DNA of 22,572 nt from Candidatus Poseidoniaceae archaeon. Its GTDB lineage: Archaea; Thermoplasmatota; Poseidoniia; Poseidoniales; Poseidoniaceae. Below the pieces are notes generated by a model. It did not search any database. It worked only from the letters and a program-made list of their open reading frames with translations, and was not told where the DNA came from. Positions within the stretch are counted from its first letter, which is position 1. Every line of letters starts with the position of its first letter. The stretch spans positions 1 to 22,572 of the forward strand of contig CASICT010000028.1 in NCBI GenBank assembly GCA_949373265.1, in the 5' to 3' direction. This document shows, piece after piece, positions 1-9,289 of the stretch. The position numbers were made by a program, and so were the translations under genes.

Positions 1-47
1 CAGAAGAAATGCCTTCCTCATGTCGCTCCCTACACAATCAACACATA

Positions 48-77
48 AACACTTAGCCATAAGTGTTCATTTTTTTT
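48..77 (+). terminator. Hairpin plus T-run, terminator-like
   Basis: AACACTT (48-54) and AAGTGTT (61-67) form a 7-bp stem with a 6-nt loop, followed two bases later by eight T (70-77). On the + strand this has the form of an intrinsic terminator, and archaeal RNA polymerase also stops at T-runs. It would end a transcript entering from before the window and converging on the gene at 81-929. No gene is visible in 1-47, so the transcript it serves is outside the window. Confidence 0.4.
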
Positions 78-80
78 AGA

Positions 81-929
81 TTAATAATTATAGAATCCTT
101 TACCAGATTTACGACCTAACTTACCTTGCTCAACCATTTCGATTAGAAGTGGAGCAGGAGCATACTTGTCATCTGCTAAGCCTTCATGTAATACATTCAT
201 GATATGCAATACTGTGTCATTTCCGATTAGATCAGATAATGCTAGAGGACCGATTGGGTGATTCATTCCCAATTTCATAATCCCATCGATTGCTTCAGGC
301 TCAGCAACTCCTTCTTGTAAAGTTAAAATCGCTTCATTTATCATTGGACATAGAATTCTATTGGATACGAATCCAGGAGAATCGTTACACATCAGCGGGG
401 TTTTACCCATTCTTTCAGCTGCTTGTAAAACAGATGCAGTTACATCTTCTGATGTGTCTTTGCCATTGATTACTTCAACTAATTTCATAATTGGAACAGG
501 GTTCATGAAATGCATTCCAATTACTTTGTCAGGTCTGCTTGTAGATTCTGCAATAGTGCTAATTGAAATCGATGATGTGTTAGATGCAAGTATACAATCT
601 GGCTTACAAATCTCATCTAATTCCCTGAATATTGATATTTTTAGGTCAAGAATCTCAGGGACTGCCTCAACGACTAAATCCACATCACTGCATACTGAAC
701 GGTCTGTTGAAGTAGAGATATTTGCTCTTGCGGAATCTGCATCTTCCTGAGTCATTCTTTCCTTTGAAACCAATTTTGCTAGTGATTTCTCGATTGTGGC
801 AATACCACGGTCAACAAATTCTTGTTTGATGTCTATCATTACAACCTCAATTCCAGCACATGCTGCCACTTGAGTAATTCCATTTCCCATTTGACCTGCG
901 CCAAGAACTGCCATCTTTGAGATGCTCAT
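81..929 (-). CDS. 3-hydroxyacyl-CoA dehydrogenase
   Basis: NAD-dependent oxidation of 3-hydroxyacyl-CoA to 3-ketoacyl-CoA, the third step of beta-oxidation (or 3-hydroxybutyryl-CoA metabolism), in the cytoplasm. The Rossmann motif GAGQMG is at residues 10-15 and the conserved SNTSS is at about 116-120. The catalytic His of GMHFMNPVP is near 140, with the conserved DSPGFVSNR after it. From the ATG at 929 the product is 282 residues, the usual length for the short single-domain family. The frame opens to an ATG at 971 (296 residues), but the added segment precedes the Rossmann fold and would leave almost no promoter space before the divergent HD gene, so 929 is preferred. The family call is firm; chain-length preference cannot be read. 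It probably works with the acyl-CoA dehydrogenase at 3810-5003. Confidence 0.93.
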   Translation of the reverse strand: MSISKMAVLGAGQMGNGITQVAACAGIEVVMIDIKQEFVDRGIATIEKSLAKLVSKERMTQEDADSARANISTSTDRSVCSDVDLVVEAVPEILDLKISIFRELDEICKPDCILASNTSSISISTIAESTSRPDKVIGMHFMNPVPIMKLVEVINGKDTSEDVTASVLQAAERMGKTPLMCNDSPGFVSNRILCPMINEAILTLQEGVAEPEAIDGIMKLGMNHPIGPLALSDLIGNDTVLHIMNVLHEGLADDKYAPAPLLIEMVEQGKLGRKSGKGFYNY

Positions 930-998
930 ATCCAAGCCGAATGGTTCCCCATTCATCATAATTGGCTTCATAGCATAAAATTACAACAGATGTTTCTA

Positions 999-1472
999 AT
1001 GGTAAGTCAGCATACCACAAGCATGCGTGAATGGCTGCACCTCAAGCATGTACTACGAACAGGCTGGGTAAGGGCTGGCGTAGAAGCTCCTGAAAGCGTA
1101 GCAGCTCATTCATGGGGCATGTCAATACTTGCAATGCATTTGTGTCCTGAAGAGTTGGATAGGATGCGAGTATTGGAAATGTGCTTGGTTCATGATCTTC
1201 CTGAAGTTGAAGTTGGTGACCTCACTCCACATGATGATACTAGCACGAAAAGCCAAGATGAACATGCGGCGATGAAAAAGTTGGCTCCGCAATGGCTGGC
1301 GCTGTTTGAAGAGTATGAGCAACAAATTACTCCAGAATCCAAGTTTGTAAAGCACCTAGACAAGTTAGACATGGCCTTAATGGCCCGAATATACGAAGAT
1401 TCACAAGGTCTTGATTTGTCTGAATTTATCGCTTCAGCAAGAAAGGTCATAGGCGAAACGCACTTGAAGTGA
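999..1472 (+). CDS. HD-domain hydrolase, HDDC2/YfbR-like 5'-deoxynucleotidase
   Basis: This is a small metal-dependent HD phosphohydrolase, probably dephosphorylating deoxynucleoside monophosphates in nucleotide salvage. Counting from the ATG at 999, the metal ligands are visible: His37 in AAHSWG, His65-Asp66 in VHDLPE, Glu and Asp in the following EVEVGD segment, and Asp121 in KHLDKLD. The N-terminal LRTGWV and VEAPESVAAH match the family opening (RTGWV, PESVADH). Alternative starts are 990 and 1023. A TATA-like CATAAAAT near 972-980 lies about 25 bp before 999, which fits a leaderless transcript. The gene is divergent from the dehydrogenase at 81-929, and tRNA-Gln follows 23 bp downstream. 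The substrate is inferred from the family only. Confidence 0.85.
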   Translation: MVSQHTTSMREWLHLKHVLRTGWVRAGVEAPESVAAHSWGMSILAMHLCPEELDRMRVLEMCLVHDLPEVEVGDLTPHDDTSTKSQDEHAAMKKLAPQWLALFEEYEQQITPESKFVKHLDKLDMALMARIYEDSQGLDLSEFIASARKVIGETHLK

Positions 1473-1495
1473 ATTGGTTACGGCCCGAATACCAC

Positions 1496-1568
1496 AGTCC
1501 TGTAGTGTAGTGGTCCATCATCTCGGGTTTTGGTCCCGGGGACGTCGGTTCGATTCCGACCAGGACTA
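1496..1568 (+). tRNA. tRNA-Gln (UUG)
   Basis: A full cloverleaf folds by eye. Acceptor stem AGTCCTG pairs with CAGGACT with discriminator A. Anticodon stem TCGGG pairs with CCCGG around the loop TTTTGGT, giving anticodon TTG. The T-arm is GTCGG-TTCGATT-CCGAC. CCA is not encoded (TCC follows). No intron is seen. Confidence 0.95.
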
Positions 1569-1669
1569 TCCCCAATCACATTTGATTGCTCGATAGATTC
1601 GACTTTTGATGCTAAATCAGAAACATAAGTACCGCAATAGTCAAAAGAAGAATTGCAAACGAAGCAGTT

Positions 1670-3796
1670 ATGTCACCCATTGTACGCGCATTTTTGCTTA
1701 GTTTTCTATTGTTAGCAGTTTCAGGTGCAAACCTTGCTGATGCAAATTCAAGTGGAAAAACCGGCAAGAGTACTGCTGGCTGTGGTTGTCATGAAACTGA
1801 TGTCATGCTTGTCCCTAGAATCTTTGGTTTACCATCTCCGGGATATACCCCCGGCTCAACTTACACCATTTCTTGGGATGGATCTGGAATGTCCAACAGT
1901 ACAGGACAAGGTGGCTTCAACCTAGATGCCTCAGCAGGTTCCTGGACCAATCTAGGTGCTCGTGTTAAGGTAATGAGTGGAGAGTTAACTCACAGTGCTG
2001 ACTTACAGCGTTTATGGACTGCAGATTGGGTTGCACCAGCCGGTGGAACGGGGGATGTAACATTCGATCTTGCAGTTCTTTATGCAAATAGCGATGGTGG
2101 AAATACCAACGACGTATGGGGTACTCGTTCATGGACAGTTGCAGAAGAACCTGCTCCGCCAAATTCTCAACCGACTGCATCAAACCTTGCAATAACACCT
2201 AATGGTGATGTCAAAGTAAACGTATCATTTACACTTACCTACACCTATGATGATGCTGAAGGAGAGCCACAGGGTACCACTCAAATTCGATGGTTCGTTG
2301 ACGGTACGCTCAGGACCTCATTCAATGATGCCCTAACGATTCCAGCATCGGCAACATCTGTTGGAGATGCATGGACTGCTAAGGTAACTCCACATGATGG
2401 TTCACAATATGGAACAACTGTAGATTGTCCTGATACTGCTAATATCATCGATATAGATACTGATGGCGATGGTACATTGGATTTGGATGATGACTTTGTT
2501 GACGACCCATCTGAAGACACTGATACTGATGGTGACGGTACTGGAGACAATGCCGATGCCTTTGACAACGACCCATCCGAAGACACAGATACTGATGGTG
2601 ACGGTACTGGAGACAATGCCGATGCCTTTGACAACGACCCATCTGAAGACACTGATACCGATGGTGACGGTACTGGAGACAATGCCGATGCCTTTGACAA
2701 CGACCCATCTGAAGACACAGATACTGATGGTGACGGTACTGGAGACAATTCCGATGCCTTTGTCAACGACCCATCTGAAGACACTGATACTGATAGTGAC
2801 GGTACTGGAGACAATGCTGATGCCTTTGTAAACGACCCATTTGAAACCACAGACTCAGATAATGATGGAACTGGGGACAATTCTGATGCATTCCCGAACG
2901 ATGCTAACGAAACAATGGATTCCGATGGAGATAATGTCGGCGATAACGCAGATGTATTCCCGAACGATGCTAATGAAACAATAGACTCTGATGGGGACAA
3001 CGTCGGTGATAACTCCGATGCATTCCCGAACGATGCTAACGAAACAATGGATTCCGATGGAGATAATGTCGGCGATAACGCAGATGTATTCCCGAACGAT
3101 GCTAATGAAACAATAGACTCTGATGGGGACAACGTCGGTGATAACTCCGATGCATTCCCGAACGATGATACTGAGACTATGGATTCTGATGAAGACACTG
3201 TAGGTGACAATGCAGATATGTTCCCTAATGACCCTAACGAAACAATGGATTCGGATGACGATAATGTTGGTGATAACTCTGATGCTTTCCCTAATGACCC
3301 TAACGAAACAATGGATTCTGATGGAGATAATGTCGGCGATAACGCAGATGCATTCCCGAATGATAGTACTGAAACATTGGACACAGATGGAGACGGAGTT
3401 GGAGACAATGCTCAACTTGCTGCTGAGCAAGCTGCTGCAAATGAAGATGAAGATAGTAATCTAATGTTAATTATTGGAATAATTGTTGTTGTTATAGTTG
3501 GTATTGTTGCTGCTCTACTATTCATGCGAAAAGATGGAGACGAAATTACTAGTACTGGAAAAGGTGACATCTCACAGCAATTAATGCCAGGACAATTCAA
3601 AGCATTCCAACCAACCCATTTGGAAGCACAAGTTGCTATGCCACAGCAAGCAATCGCTCAGCCTGTAGCAATGCCAGCAATGGTTGCTGAACCGGCAGTA
3701 GTCCAACAATGGACTGATGAAAATGGTAACACTTGGAGATCCATGGATAATGGAACTACATTATGGTGGAATGGAACAGATTGGCAACAATCTTAA
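1670..3796 (+). CDS. Secreted, membrane-anchored protein with thrombospondin-3-like repeats
   Basis: A 708-residue surface protein. Residues 1-24 look like a signal peptide (hydrophobic AFLLSFLLLAVSGANLADA). A short Gly/Ser segment with GCGCHE (about 37-42) follows, then a beta-rich domain to about 160 and an Ig/PKD-like region at about 165-255. About 14 tandem 22-residue Asp-rich repeats (core DxDGDGxGDNADAF) run from about 263 to 580 and resemble thrombospondin type 3 Ca-binding repeats. One membrane span (about 597-620, LIIGIIVVVIVGIVAALLF) precedes MRKDGDE, so the repeats should lie outside the cell. The cytoplasmic tail ends in a Trp-rich WTDENGNTW...WWNGTDW motif. Calcium-dependent stiffness or adhesion is inferred from the repeat family. 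No specific partner can be named. Confidence 0.85.
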   Translation: MSPIVRAFLLSFLLLAVSGANLADANSSGKTGKSTAGCGCHETDVMLVPRIFGLPSPGYTPGSTYTISWDGSGMSNSTGQGGFNLDASAGSWTNLGARVKVMSGELTHSADLQRLWTADWVAPAGGTGDVTFDLAVLYANSDGGNTNDVWGTRSWTVAEEPAPPNSQPTASNLAITPNGDVKVNVSFTLTYTYDDAEGEPQGTTQIRWFVDGTLRTSFNDALTIPASATSVGDAWTAKVTPHDGSQYGTTVDCPDTANIIDIDTDGDGTLDLDDDFVDDPSEDTDTDGDGTGDNADAFDNDPSEDTDTDGDGTGDNADAFDNDPSEDTDTDGDGTGDNADAFDNDPSEDTDTDGDGTGDNSDAFVNDPSEDTDTDSDGTGDNADAFVNDPFETTDSDNDGTGDNSDAFPNDANETMDSDGDNVGDNADVFPNDANETIDSDGDNVGDNSDAFPNDANETMDSDGDNVGDNADVFPNDANETIDSDGDNVGDNSDAFPNDDTETMDSDEDTVGDNADMFPNDPNETMDSDDDNVGDNSDAFPNDPNETMDSDGDNVGDNADAFPNDSTETLDTDGDGVGDNAQLAAEQAAANEDEDSNLMLIIGIIVVVIVGIVAALLFMRKDGDEITSTGKGDISQQLMPGQFKAFQPTHLEAQVAMPQQAIAQPVAMPAMVAEPAVVQQWTDENGNTWRSMDNGTTLWWNGTDWQQS
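2456..3409 (+). repeat. Tandem 66-bp repeats encoding Asp-rich 22-residue units
   Basis: About fourteen 66-bp units. The first half (to about 2830) is nearly identical units with core DTDGDGTGDN. The second half is a diverged subfamily with core DSDGDNVGDN and FPND. Within it a 132-bp pair is duplicated exactly: the sequence from about 2888 recurs from about 3020. This indicates recent unit-level expansion. Confidence 0.9.
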
Positions 3797-3809
3797 TCTG
3801 AGTTAAAAT

Positions 3810-5003
3810 TCAATCGTTAATTACTTCAGGGGACTTTGATAAGTCCCTAGTGATATTCTTTTGATGGGATTCAATTGTTCCACCACCTATTTCGAGTAAC
3901 TTGGAATCTCTCCACAATCGCTCTACTGTGTATTCAGAAACGTATCCATAACCACCCATAACCTGTATTGCCGCATCGGCAATCTCTTTGGCAGCAGTAG
4001 TTGCAAACAGTTTAACTCCATCACTATCTAATCTTTGACCTGCATTTCCAAGACCCATATTATTTGCAGTATCGTAAATGTAAGAACGCATTGCTCTATA
4101 TTTTGCCCAAGATTCTCCAATATATTTTTGCATCTGTCCAAAATCACGGATTTGATAACCAAACGCTTCTCTTTCAGTAGCATACCTGTTCATTTCATCT
4201 AAGCAACGACGAGCGATACCGAGGGACATGGCTGCAAGAGTGAGACGTTCAATTTCCAAGTTACGCATCATGTGAATCATTGAATCACCAACATCACCAA
4301 CTAAATTTTCAGCTGGTACAACACAGTCTTCGAAAACAAGTTCTGCTGTATTAGAGGCCCTCATCCCGGTCTTACCGATGATTTTTTGTCCAACACTGTA
4401 TCCTTGCATGCCATTCTCTACGAGGAAACTAGAAATCTGTGCTCTCCCCTTTTCGTTGACTCCAGTTCTAGCATAAACCCAAACCACATCAGCAGGAGTG
4501 CCAGCATCATCCAAGCATCCATTTGTAATCCACATCTTTCGACCATTAAGTACCCATGATCCATCTTCTCTCTTCTCGGCTGTAGTAGAAAGAGCTAGAA
4601 CATCAGTTCCGGCATCAGGCTCGCTCATGGCCATTGCTCCAATCCATTCGCCAGAACAGACCTTAGGTAGAATTCGAGAACGTTGTGAACTATCCCCGTT
4701 ATACTCTAGATTATTTACAAATAACATCGAGTGAGCAAGGTATGCTAAAGCAAAACCAGGGTCGCTGGCGGATAATTCCTCATGGACGATTACAGTGGCA
4801 ACCGCATCCAATCCGGCTCCACCAAATTCTTCACTGGCGGTAATTCCGAGAAGACCGAGTTCTCCAAGAGTTCGTAAAAGTTCTAAATTGAACTTTTCAT
4901 CACGGTCGAATTCAAGAGCCTGAGGCTCTACGTGTTCCGAAACAAAGTCTCGAACCATGTCTCTTAGCATCTGATGCTCTTCACTAGGATTTGCGATATC
5001 CAT
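3810..5003 (-). CDS. Acyl-CoA dehydrogenase, isovaleryl-CoA-dehydrogenase-like
   Basis: FAD-dependent alpha,beta-dehydrogenation of an acyl-CoA, first step of beta-oxidation or of leucine breakdown, passing electrons to ETF. The 397-residue length and all family blocks are present: AMSEPDAGTDV (about 124-134), WITNG (158-162), the RERxAFG-type TEREAFGYQ, and the C-terminal MGGYGYVSEYTVERLWRD. The position that holds the catalytic Glu in short- and medium-chain enzymes reads IGGGT, so Glu is absent there. Glu252 in NLEIERL aligns with the helix-G Glu used by isovaleryl-CoA dehydrogenases (DLERL). A branched-chain substrate is therefore the better guess, though not proven. The 137-residue gene lies 49 bp upstream on the same strand. 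Confidence 0.93.
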   Translation of the reverse strand: MDIANPSEEHQMLRDMVRDFVSEHVEPQALEFDRDEKFNLELLRTLGELGLLGITASEEFGGAGLDAVATVIVHEELSASDPGFALAYLAHSMLFVNNLEYNGDSSQRSRILPKVCSGEWIGAMAMSEPDAGTDVLALSTTAEKREDGSWVLNGRKMWITNGCLDDAGTPADVVWVYARTGVNEKGRAQISSFLVENGMQGYSVGQKIIGKTGMRASNTAELVFEDCVVPAENLVGDVGDSMIHMMRNLEIERLTLAAMSLGIARRCLDEMNRYATEREAFGYQIRDFGQMQKYIGESWAKYRAMRSYIYDTANNMGLGNAGQRLDSDGVKLFATTAAKEIADAAIQVMGGYGYVSEYTVERLWRDSKLLEIGGGTIESHQKNITRDLSKSPEVIND

Positions 5004-5052
5004 ACTCCATCCCCGTTACGCCGGGGGCGGTAGTGCTTTTTTGTGTTCGGAT

Positions 5053-5466
5053 TCAACGAGCAATCTTTCTAGCCATCTTACGAGGTGAATTTTCATTGCC
5101 AACAGCAGGCCTAGAGGCAGCTCTACGCACAGCACGTCTGGTCTTCACTGTACGCTCTTTACGAGCGATTTTCTTTGCTCTCGTTCCAACATGCATTAGG
5201 TGGCCGGATTTAATTTGAGGTTCTGCAGGAAGATGGTTGTCTATTCCCGCTCGAGACAATACATCTTCTGCAAGTCCACGTGAGGTAACTGTTGTTGCTT
5301 CTTCGACAATTCTAGAAGCCAAATGGCGGAGAGTATCCCCGTTGTGAACAATTGGTTTATTGGTAAAATCAACTGCGACGTGCTGTTGAATATCCAGTTG
5401 CTCTTCCATTAGTGATATAAGAAAATTATTTGTTAAGTCAACTTGCTCACGCTCTACCATATGCAT
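5053..5466 (-). CDS. Hypothetical protein with basic C-terminal tail
   Basis: A 137-residue protein that I do not recognise. Residues 1-90 are mixed helical with many acidic and amide residues. The segment IVHNGDTLRHLASRIVEEAT (about 39-58) looks like a regular amphipathic helix. From about residue 93 it becomes strongly basic (TRAKKIARKERTVKTRRAVR and later PRKMARKIAR), which suggests nucleic-acid or ribosome contact. It precedes the acyl-CoA dehydrogenase on the same strand but shares no obvious pathway with it. Alternative start Met3 (5460) is equally possible. Confidence 0.65.
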   Translation of the reverse strand: MHMVEREQVDLTNNFLISLMEEQLDIQQHVAVDFTNKPIVHNGDTLRHLASRIVEEATTVTSRGLAEDVLSRAGIDNHLPAEPQIKSGHLMHVGTRAKKIARKERTVKTRRAVRRAASRPAVGNENSPRKMARKIAR

Positions 5467-5573
5467 CCCATCCAGTTGTCAGGGGCGCTGACGCAGTTAT
5501 GAACTTTCGGCGCAAGAATAGCACTTAGAATACGTTTTCAATAGTAAACAAAATCATACAAAATGAAGACAGG

Positions 5574-5646
5574 GGCCGTGACCGGGACTTGAACCCGGGC
5601 TGGCAGGACCACAACCTACCGTGCTAACCGCTACACCATCACAGCC
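5574..5646 (-). tRNA. tRNA-His (GUG)
   Basis: The minus strand folds into a cloverleaf with loop TTGTGGT, anticodon GTG. Acceptor GCTGTGA pairs with TCACGGC, and an extra encoded G at -1 pairs with C73, the hallmark of tRNA-His. The T-arm is CCGGG-TTCAAGT-CCCGG. CCA is not encoded. Confidence 0.95.
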
Positions 5647-5674
5647 ATCGGTTGTTTTTGCCCACCGCCAAGCC

Positions 5675-5683
5675 GTATTTATC
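5675..5683 (-). promoter_or_regulatory. TATA box of tRNA-His
   Basis: On the minus strand the sequence is GATAAATAC, centred about 33 bp before the tRNA-His 5' end. The same ATAAATAC core occurs 28 bp before tRNA-Glu at 17973-17981, so the two support each other as archaeal TATA boxes. Confidence 0.6.
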
Positions 5684-5751
5684 TCATTCCGTTAGTATCA
5701 ATGATACTAGACACCGTTCGATTCAAGATATGTTGCGTCTGAGAGGGGGAT

Positions 5752-8124
5752 ATGCGCCAATTTGCTTTACTAGTGATATTCCTACTAATGGCGCCGATAA
5801 CCTTGGCTGAAGCACGTAGCGTTCATTCGACCCAAGTGATCGATATGTTCCCTCAAGGAGACATGGGCGATGCTGATGATTGGGAATTTAAGCGACACCT
5901 AGCATTTACTGAAGAAGATAAAATGGAAGACGGGGAACATGTTAGCGGAATGGTTGCTGACAACCACATGACATTGGGGATCACATTACCTGAGCACCTA
6001 GATGACCAAACAATTTGGGCATCTTCAACCTCGACAAACTCTAATGCATCAATTGGCACACCTGATGGAGCATATAGTTGGTCGACTGGACCAGACATTA
6101 CAGTTGGAGGATTTGACACATCTGCATTAACTGCTAATACAATTAAAGAAGTAGAACTGGTTGTACATTTCGATATACCAAATTCCCTTCAACAAGATAA
6201 GGCAAGGTTTTCTGTGGTAAATAATGGAATACACGACCTAGTCAAAACATGGAGCAATACTCAAAGTGGTCTTTACTACATGAACAATGGATGGTCCATA
6301 ACGATAACAGATTCTGATAATTGGACATGGGATGAACTATCTAATCTTGAAATCAATCTAGACTATGTATCGAATGGTGGCACTGATGATTCTCAGTTAC
6401 AGGTCGATGCCGTCGGACTAAAAGTCACAATGACCACCCCATGGTATGGTGCGGAAAGAGTAACTGCCACATCTATAAACCAATTTACTGAATGGCCAAT
6501 AATGGATTTAGACTTTACAACAGGTGAACTAGATCTTGTATCAACTGCTCCTTGTGGATTGGACTCTGAATCCGATGGAACATGGACTACTGATTCTCTT
6601 GAGTTACCACCTGGCCAGTCTTGGGGTCGAATACATGTCGATCACAATGATGCAAATGGAAGCATCGCAATCGAATATGTCGATAATCAAGGAGCATGGG
6701 TATCTACTGAAGAAGGTTTGATCCCGTCGGTTTCTAGCGACCTGCAACTTAGATTCACCATTTCCGACACTTGTTTAACAAGCGCTAGAATTGATATTAA
6801 CGACCCACATCTTAGGGTTCAAGGAAGTATAGCTGGCGATGTTAGTTCAATGGTTGCAAGTGCAACTAGGTGGACTGTAGTTGTAAACGGACAAACTGTT
6901 GCAAATAATAATGGTACACTATTGGGTTCATTCGACCTCCAATTGCCAATTGGACATGCGATGGATAGTTCCGATACTGAACTTGAAGTCACAATAAAGT
7001 CATGGTATAATTGGGGTAATGATGGCTCACCAGCCTCACTAAAACTAATGATTAACAGTATTGACTTGTTTGGTGCATATTCCATTGATTATGATGAAGA
7101 CCCAACTTGTAACTTAATCGGGTCACACGAACTTCAAGAAGACGGTGGAGGAATCATTCTCCCATTGCTTTCAAGATGTTCTGATGATAGAACAGATGCC
7201 GAAAACTTAAATGTCGAATTCCAAAACTCCAATACTGACATTGTAGAAGTGGATTTAACTGAAGGACAAATTAGAATAAAACTGGTACCTGAAGCCTCTG
7301 GAACCGCACTGATTACCACCACAGTCACTGACTCTGCTGGTAATTACTGGCGAGAAGTATCGACTATCAATGTCGCTAATGTTGATGATGAACCGGTGTT
7401 AAGTGAATTTCCGTCAGTAGTCCCTGTAGAACACGGCTATGCCCATAATGTTCCATTTACACTAGCAGATTCTGATTCATTCACACAGGACCTCACCGTT
7501 ACTACAAACAGGTCATGGGCTACCATAGACATGGCAGAACGAATGATTGTCATCGATGCTCCAACCCCTGGTTTCACTTCAGTACTTGTAACTGCATGTG
7601 ATGAATCTAATTGCGTAGAACGTATCTTAGATCTTGAGGTTAGGGCTCTTGCAGAACTATTTGTTGAAGAGATTCGAATTGATAATAGTGATGTCCGAGC
7701 AGGAGATATTTTTGAAGTCAAGGTTTTTGTCAGAAACTCAGGCCAAGTAACTGCTACACTAGTCGGAGTTCGATGTACTGCTGACGGCCAATCCTTTGGT
7801 TCAGGAACAATACAAGTTCTTTCACCGGGTCAATTAGGTACGGTTATTTGCGATATGCAAGCACCTGATGGAGACGACAGTGTGCTAATAGAAGCTGAAG
7901 TTGATAGAGGCACTAGCATTGACGAAGTCAATGAGGAAAACAATGTCAATTCCAAGGTAGTTGCAATAGGAACTGCAATTGATGATTCTTCAGATTCACA
8001 AGAAGGAGCAGAAAATACAGAAGTCGATCAAGGAATATTTTATGCAGTAACAGGAGGAGTTCTTTTACTCGTTTTAGCACTGTTTGGACTATTTGCTCCT
8101 GCCAAACTGAAGAAGGTCGAATAG
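5752..8124 (+). CDS. Large surface protein with signal peptide, CARDB-like domain and C-terminal anchor
   Basis: A 790-residue cell-surface protein. It starts with a signal peptide (RQFALLVIFLLMAPITLAEA, residues 2-21). A long beta-rich ectodomain follows with many Asn, Ser and Thr residues; paired Cys at about 263, 341, 449 and 474 could form disulfides. A cadherin/Ig-like part (about 475-640) contains ATDSAGN-type turns. A CARDB-like domain (about 640-745) has VRAGDIFEVKVFVRNSGQ and ends in IDEVNEENN. One membrane span (about 765-783) is followed by a short KLKKVE tail, so the bulk is outside. Purine-rich GAGGGGG sits 3 nt before the ATG. It stands alone between tRNA-His and the convergent truB operon. 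Binding or adhesion is inferred from architecture; no enzyme motif is seen. Confidence 0.8.
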   Translation: MRQFALLVIFLLMAPITLAEARSVHSTQVIDMFPQGDMGDADDWEFKRHLAFTEEDKMEDGEHVSGMVADNHMTLGITLPEHLDDQTIWASSTSTNSNASIGTPDGAYSWSTGPDITVGGFDTSALTANTIKEVELVVHFDIPNSLQQDKARFSVVNNGIHDLVKTWSNTQSGLYYMNNGWSITITDSDNWTWDELSNLEINLDYVSNGGTDDSQLQVDAVGLKVTMTTPWYGAERVTATSINQFTEWPIMDLDFTTGELDLVSTAPCGLDSESDGTWTTDSLELPPGQSWGRIHVDHNDANGSIAIEYVDNQGAWVSTEEGLIPSVSSDLQLRFTISDTCLTSARIDINDPHLRVQGSIAGDVSSMVASATRWTVVVNGQTVANNNGTLLGSFDLQLPIGHAMDSSDTELEVTIKSWYNWGNDGSPASLKLMINSIDLFGAYSIDYDEDPTCNLIGSHELQEDGGGIILPLLSRCSDDRTDAENLNVEFQNSNTDIVEVDLTEGQIRIKLVPEASGTALITTTVTDSAGNYWREVSTINVANVDDEPVLSEFPSVVPVEHGYAHNVPFTLADSDSFTQDLTVTTNRSWATIDMAERMIVIDAPTPGFTSVLVTACDESNCVERILDLEVRALAELFVEEIRIDNSDVRAGDIFEVKVFVRNSGQVTATLVGVRCTADGQSFGSGTIQVLSPGQLGTVICDMQAPDGDDSVLIEAEVDRGTSIDEVNEENNVNSKVVAIGTAIDDSSDSQEGAENTEVDQGIFYAVTGGVLLLVLALFGLFAPAKLKKVE

Positions 8125-8329
8125 ACCTGTCAAAAACACTCGGTTTGACGGATAACCACAAAATGTGGGTGAATCTTCATATGTAGAAGTATTCAGAATT
8201 GGTTACTTCGTGTGGGCTGTGGGGGCTCTTCACCAACTGGTGACGAGGTAGAGTGTGGAACAAATGAGTGAATTGAAAATAAGAATTGAAACAGATGAAT
8301 GGGTCTATGAAGAGTACGTTGAAGCGTGA

Positions 8330-9289
8330 TTACGCTTTCTTCCAACTGCGAGGATAAGTATCCTCTTTCATTAGTACGCAGTTGGGCTTCGCTACTTCTC
8401 CCTGAGTCATTTCAGGTATCACCTTACTAGGCTGTACGAGATTAGCCAGTGCTACTGCTTCTCCCTTAATGGTTACTAGAAGTACTTCACTTCCAACTCC
8501 TAAATCATCTGGAATACTAACTACACCTGGCCTTAGCAAAGGAGCACCATGAGACAATGCCGCTGCTGCACCATCTTTGATTACAATCTTAGGAACTGCG
8601 CTTAGCATATCTTCAACGGGATGCAATATACGAAGTATTGCACTAGGATCTTCTTTCTCCTTCCATAACCAATAAGCATCAGCTAATTGTTGCATAGTTA
8701 TTGCTTGTCCAAGTGAAAATTCACCAGACGATGGACGACGCAACTCCTTTAGTTCAACTGGAGTATCTAGTAATAGTCCTAAATCTCTAGCCATTGTTCG
8801 AACGTATGTTCCTGCTTCACATTCAATGTGAGTCAAGATTGTTGTTCCATCAAAATCTAAAATCTCGAACCTTGAAATCTTTCTTGTTCTAACTTGTACA
8901 CGCACCGCTGATATTTCAGGAGGAACGTTGTACACTTTTCCAGTAAGCATATTCATCTTTTCATCAAGTTCTGCTCGCTCAACTTCACGACCAATTTTCA
9001 AAATAGCAAGATATGACTTATCGTGGGTTAGAATTCTGCCAGTAAGACGCATTGCTTTTCCAGACAATAAAGGAAGAAGACCAGTAGCAAAGGGGTCGAG
9101 AGTTCCACCATGCCCTAATTTCTCTAATCCCATCATGTCTCTAGCCCATGCACTAACTTGGTGGGAAGAAGGTCCTGGTGCTTTGTCGAGCAGAATGAAA
9201 CCGGAGTCGAAAAGTTGGTCGATATTACGCTCTGAAGGCGCACATCCGTGGTCAGAAGAAGTTACTGCGTCGGCATCAAGTATAATCAT
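8330..9289 (-). CDS. truB: tRNA/rRNA pseudouridine synthase, TruB/Cbf5 family
   Basis: Converts uridine to pseudouridine; in archaea this protein (Cbf5) is the catalytic subunit of H/ACA ribonucleoproteins and also acts on tRNA U55. The catalytic motif GHGGTLDPFATG is at 59-70 with Asp65 as nucleophile. The family opening FILLDKAPGPSSH is at 31-43. A C-terminal PUA domain begins near residue 234 (PKIVIKDGAAAALSHGAPLL). At 319 residues it is close to the archaeal Cbf5 length. The ATG overlaps the cmk stop as ATGA, so the two genes are translationally coupled. The order EMC3-like, cmk, truB matches the widespread archaeal cluster that follows secY and adk. It converges with the surface protein gene. 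Confidence 0.94.
   Translation of the reverse strand: MIILDADAVTSSDHGCAPSERNIDQLFDSGFILLDKAPGPSSHQVSAWARDMMGLEKLGHGGTLDPFATGLLPLLSGKAMRLTGRILTHDKSYLAILKIGREVERAELDEKMNMLTGKVYNVPPEISAVRVQVRTRKISRFEILDFDGTTILTHIECEAGTYVRTMARDLGLLLDTPVELKELRRPSSGEFSLGQAITMQQLADAYWLWKEKEDPSAILRILHPVEDMLSAVPKIVIKDGAAAALSHGAPLLRPGVVSIPDDLGVGSEVLLVTIKGEAVALANLVQPSKVIPEMTQGEVAKPNCVLMKEDTYPRSWKKA

Noticed and set aside
2281..3408. Long minus-strand open frame (375 residues) across the repeats
   Set aside because: It is the antisense shadow of the Asp-rich repeats; its low-complexity Ser/Pro pattern follows the 66-bp period and it has no domain of its own.
8264..8329. 21-residue frame starting MSELKIRIETDEWVYEEYVE before the truB stop
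   Set aside because: Too short to judge and with no coupling or promoter support. The 8125-8263 stretch before it holds a small hairpin (CACC-AACT-GGTG) but nothing recognisable.
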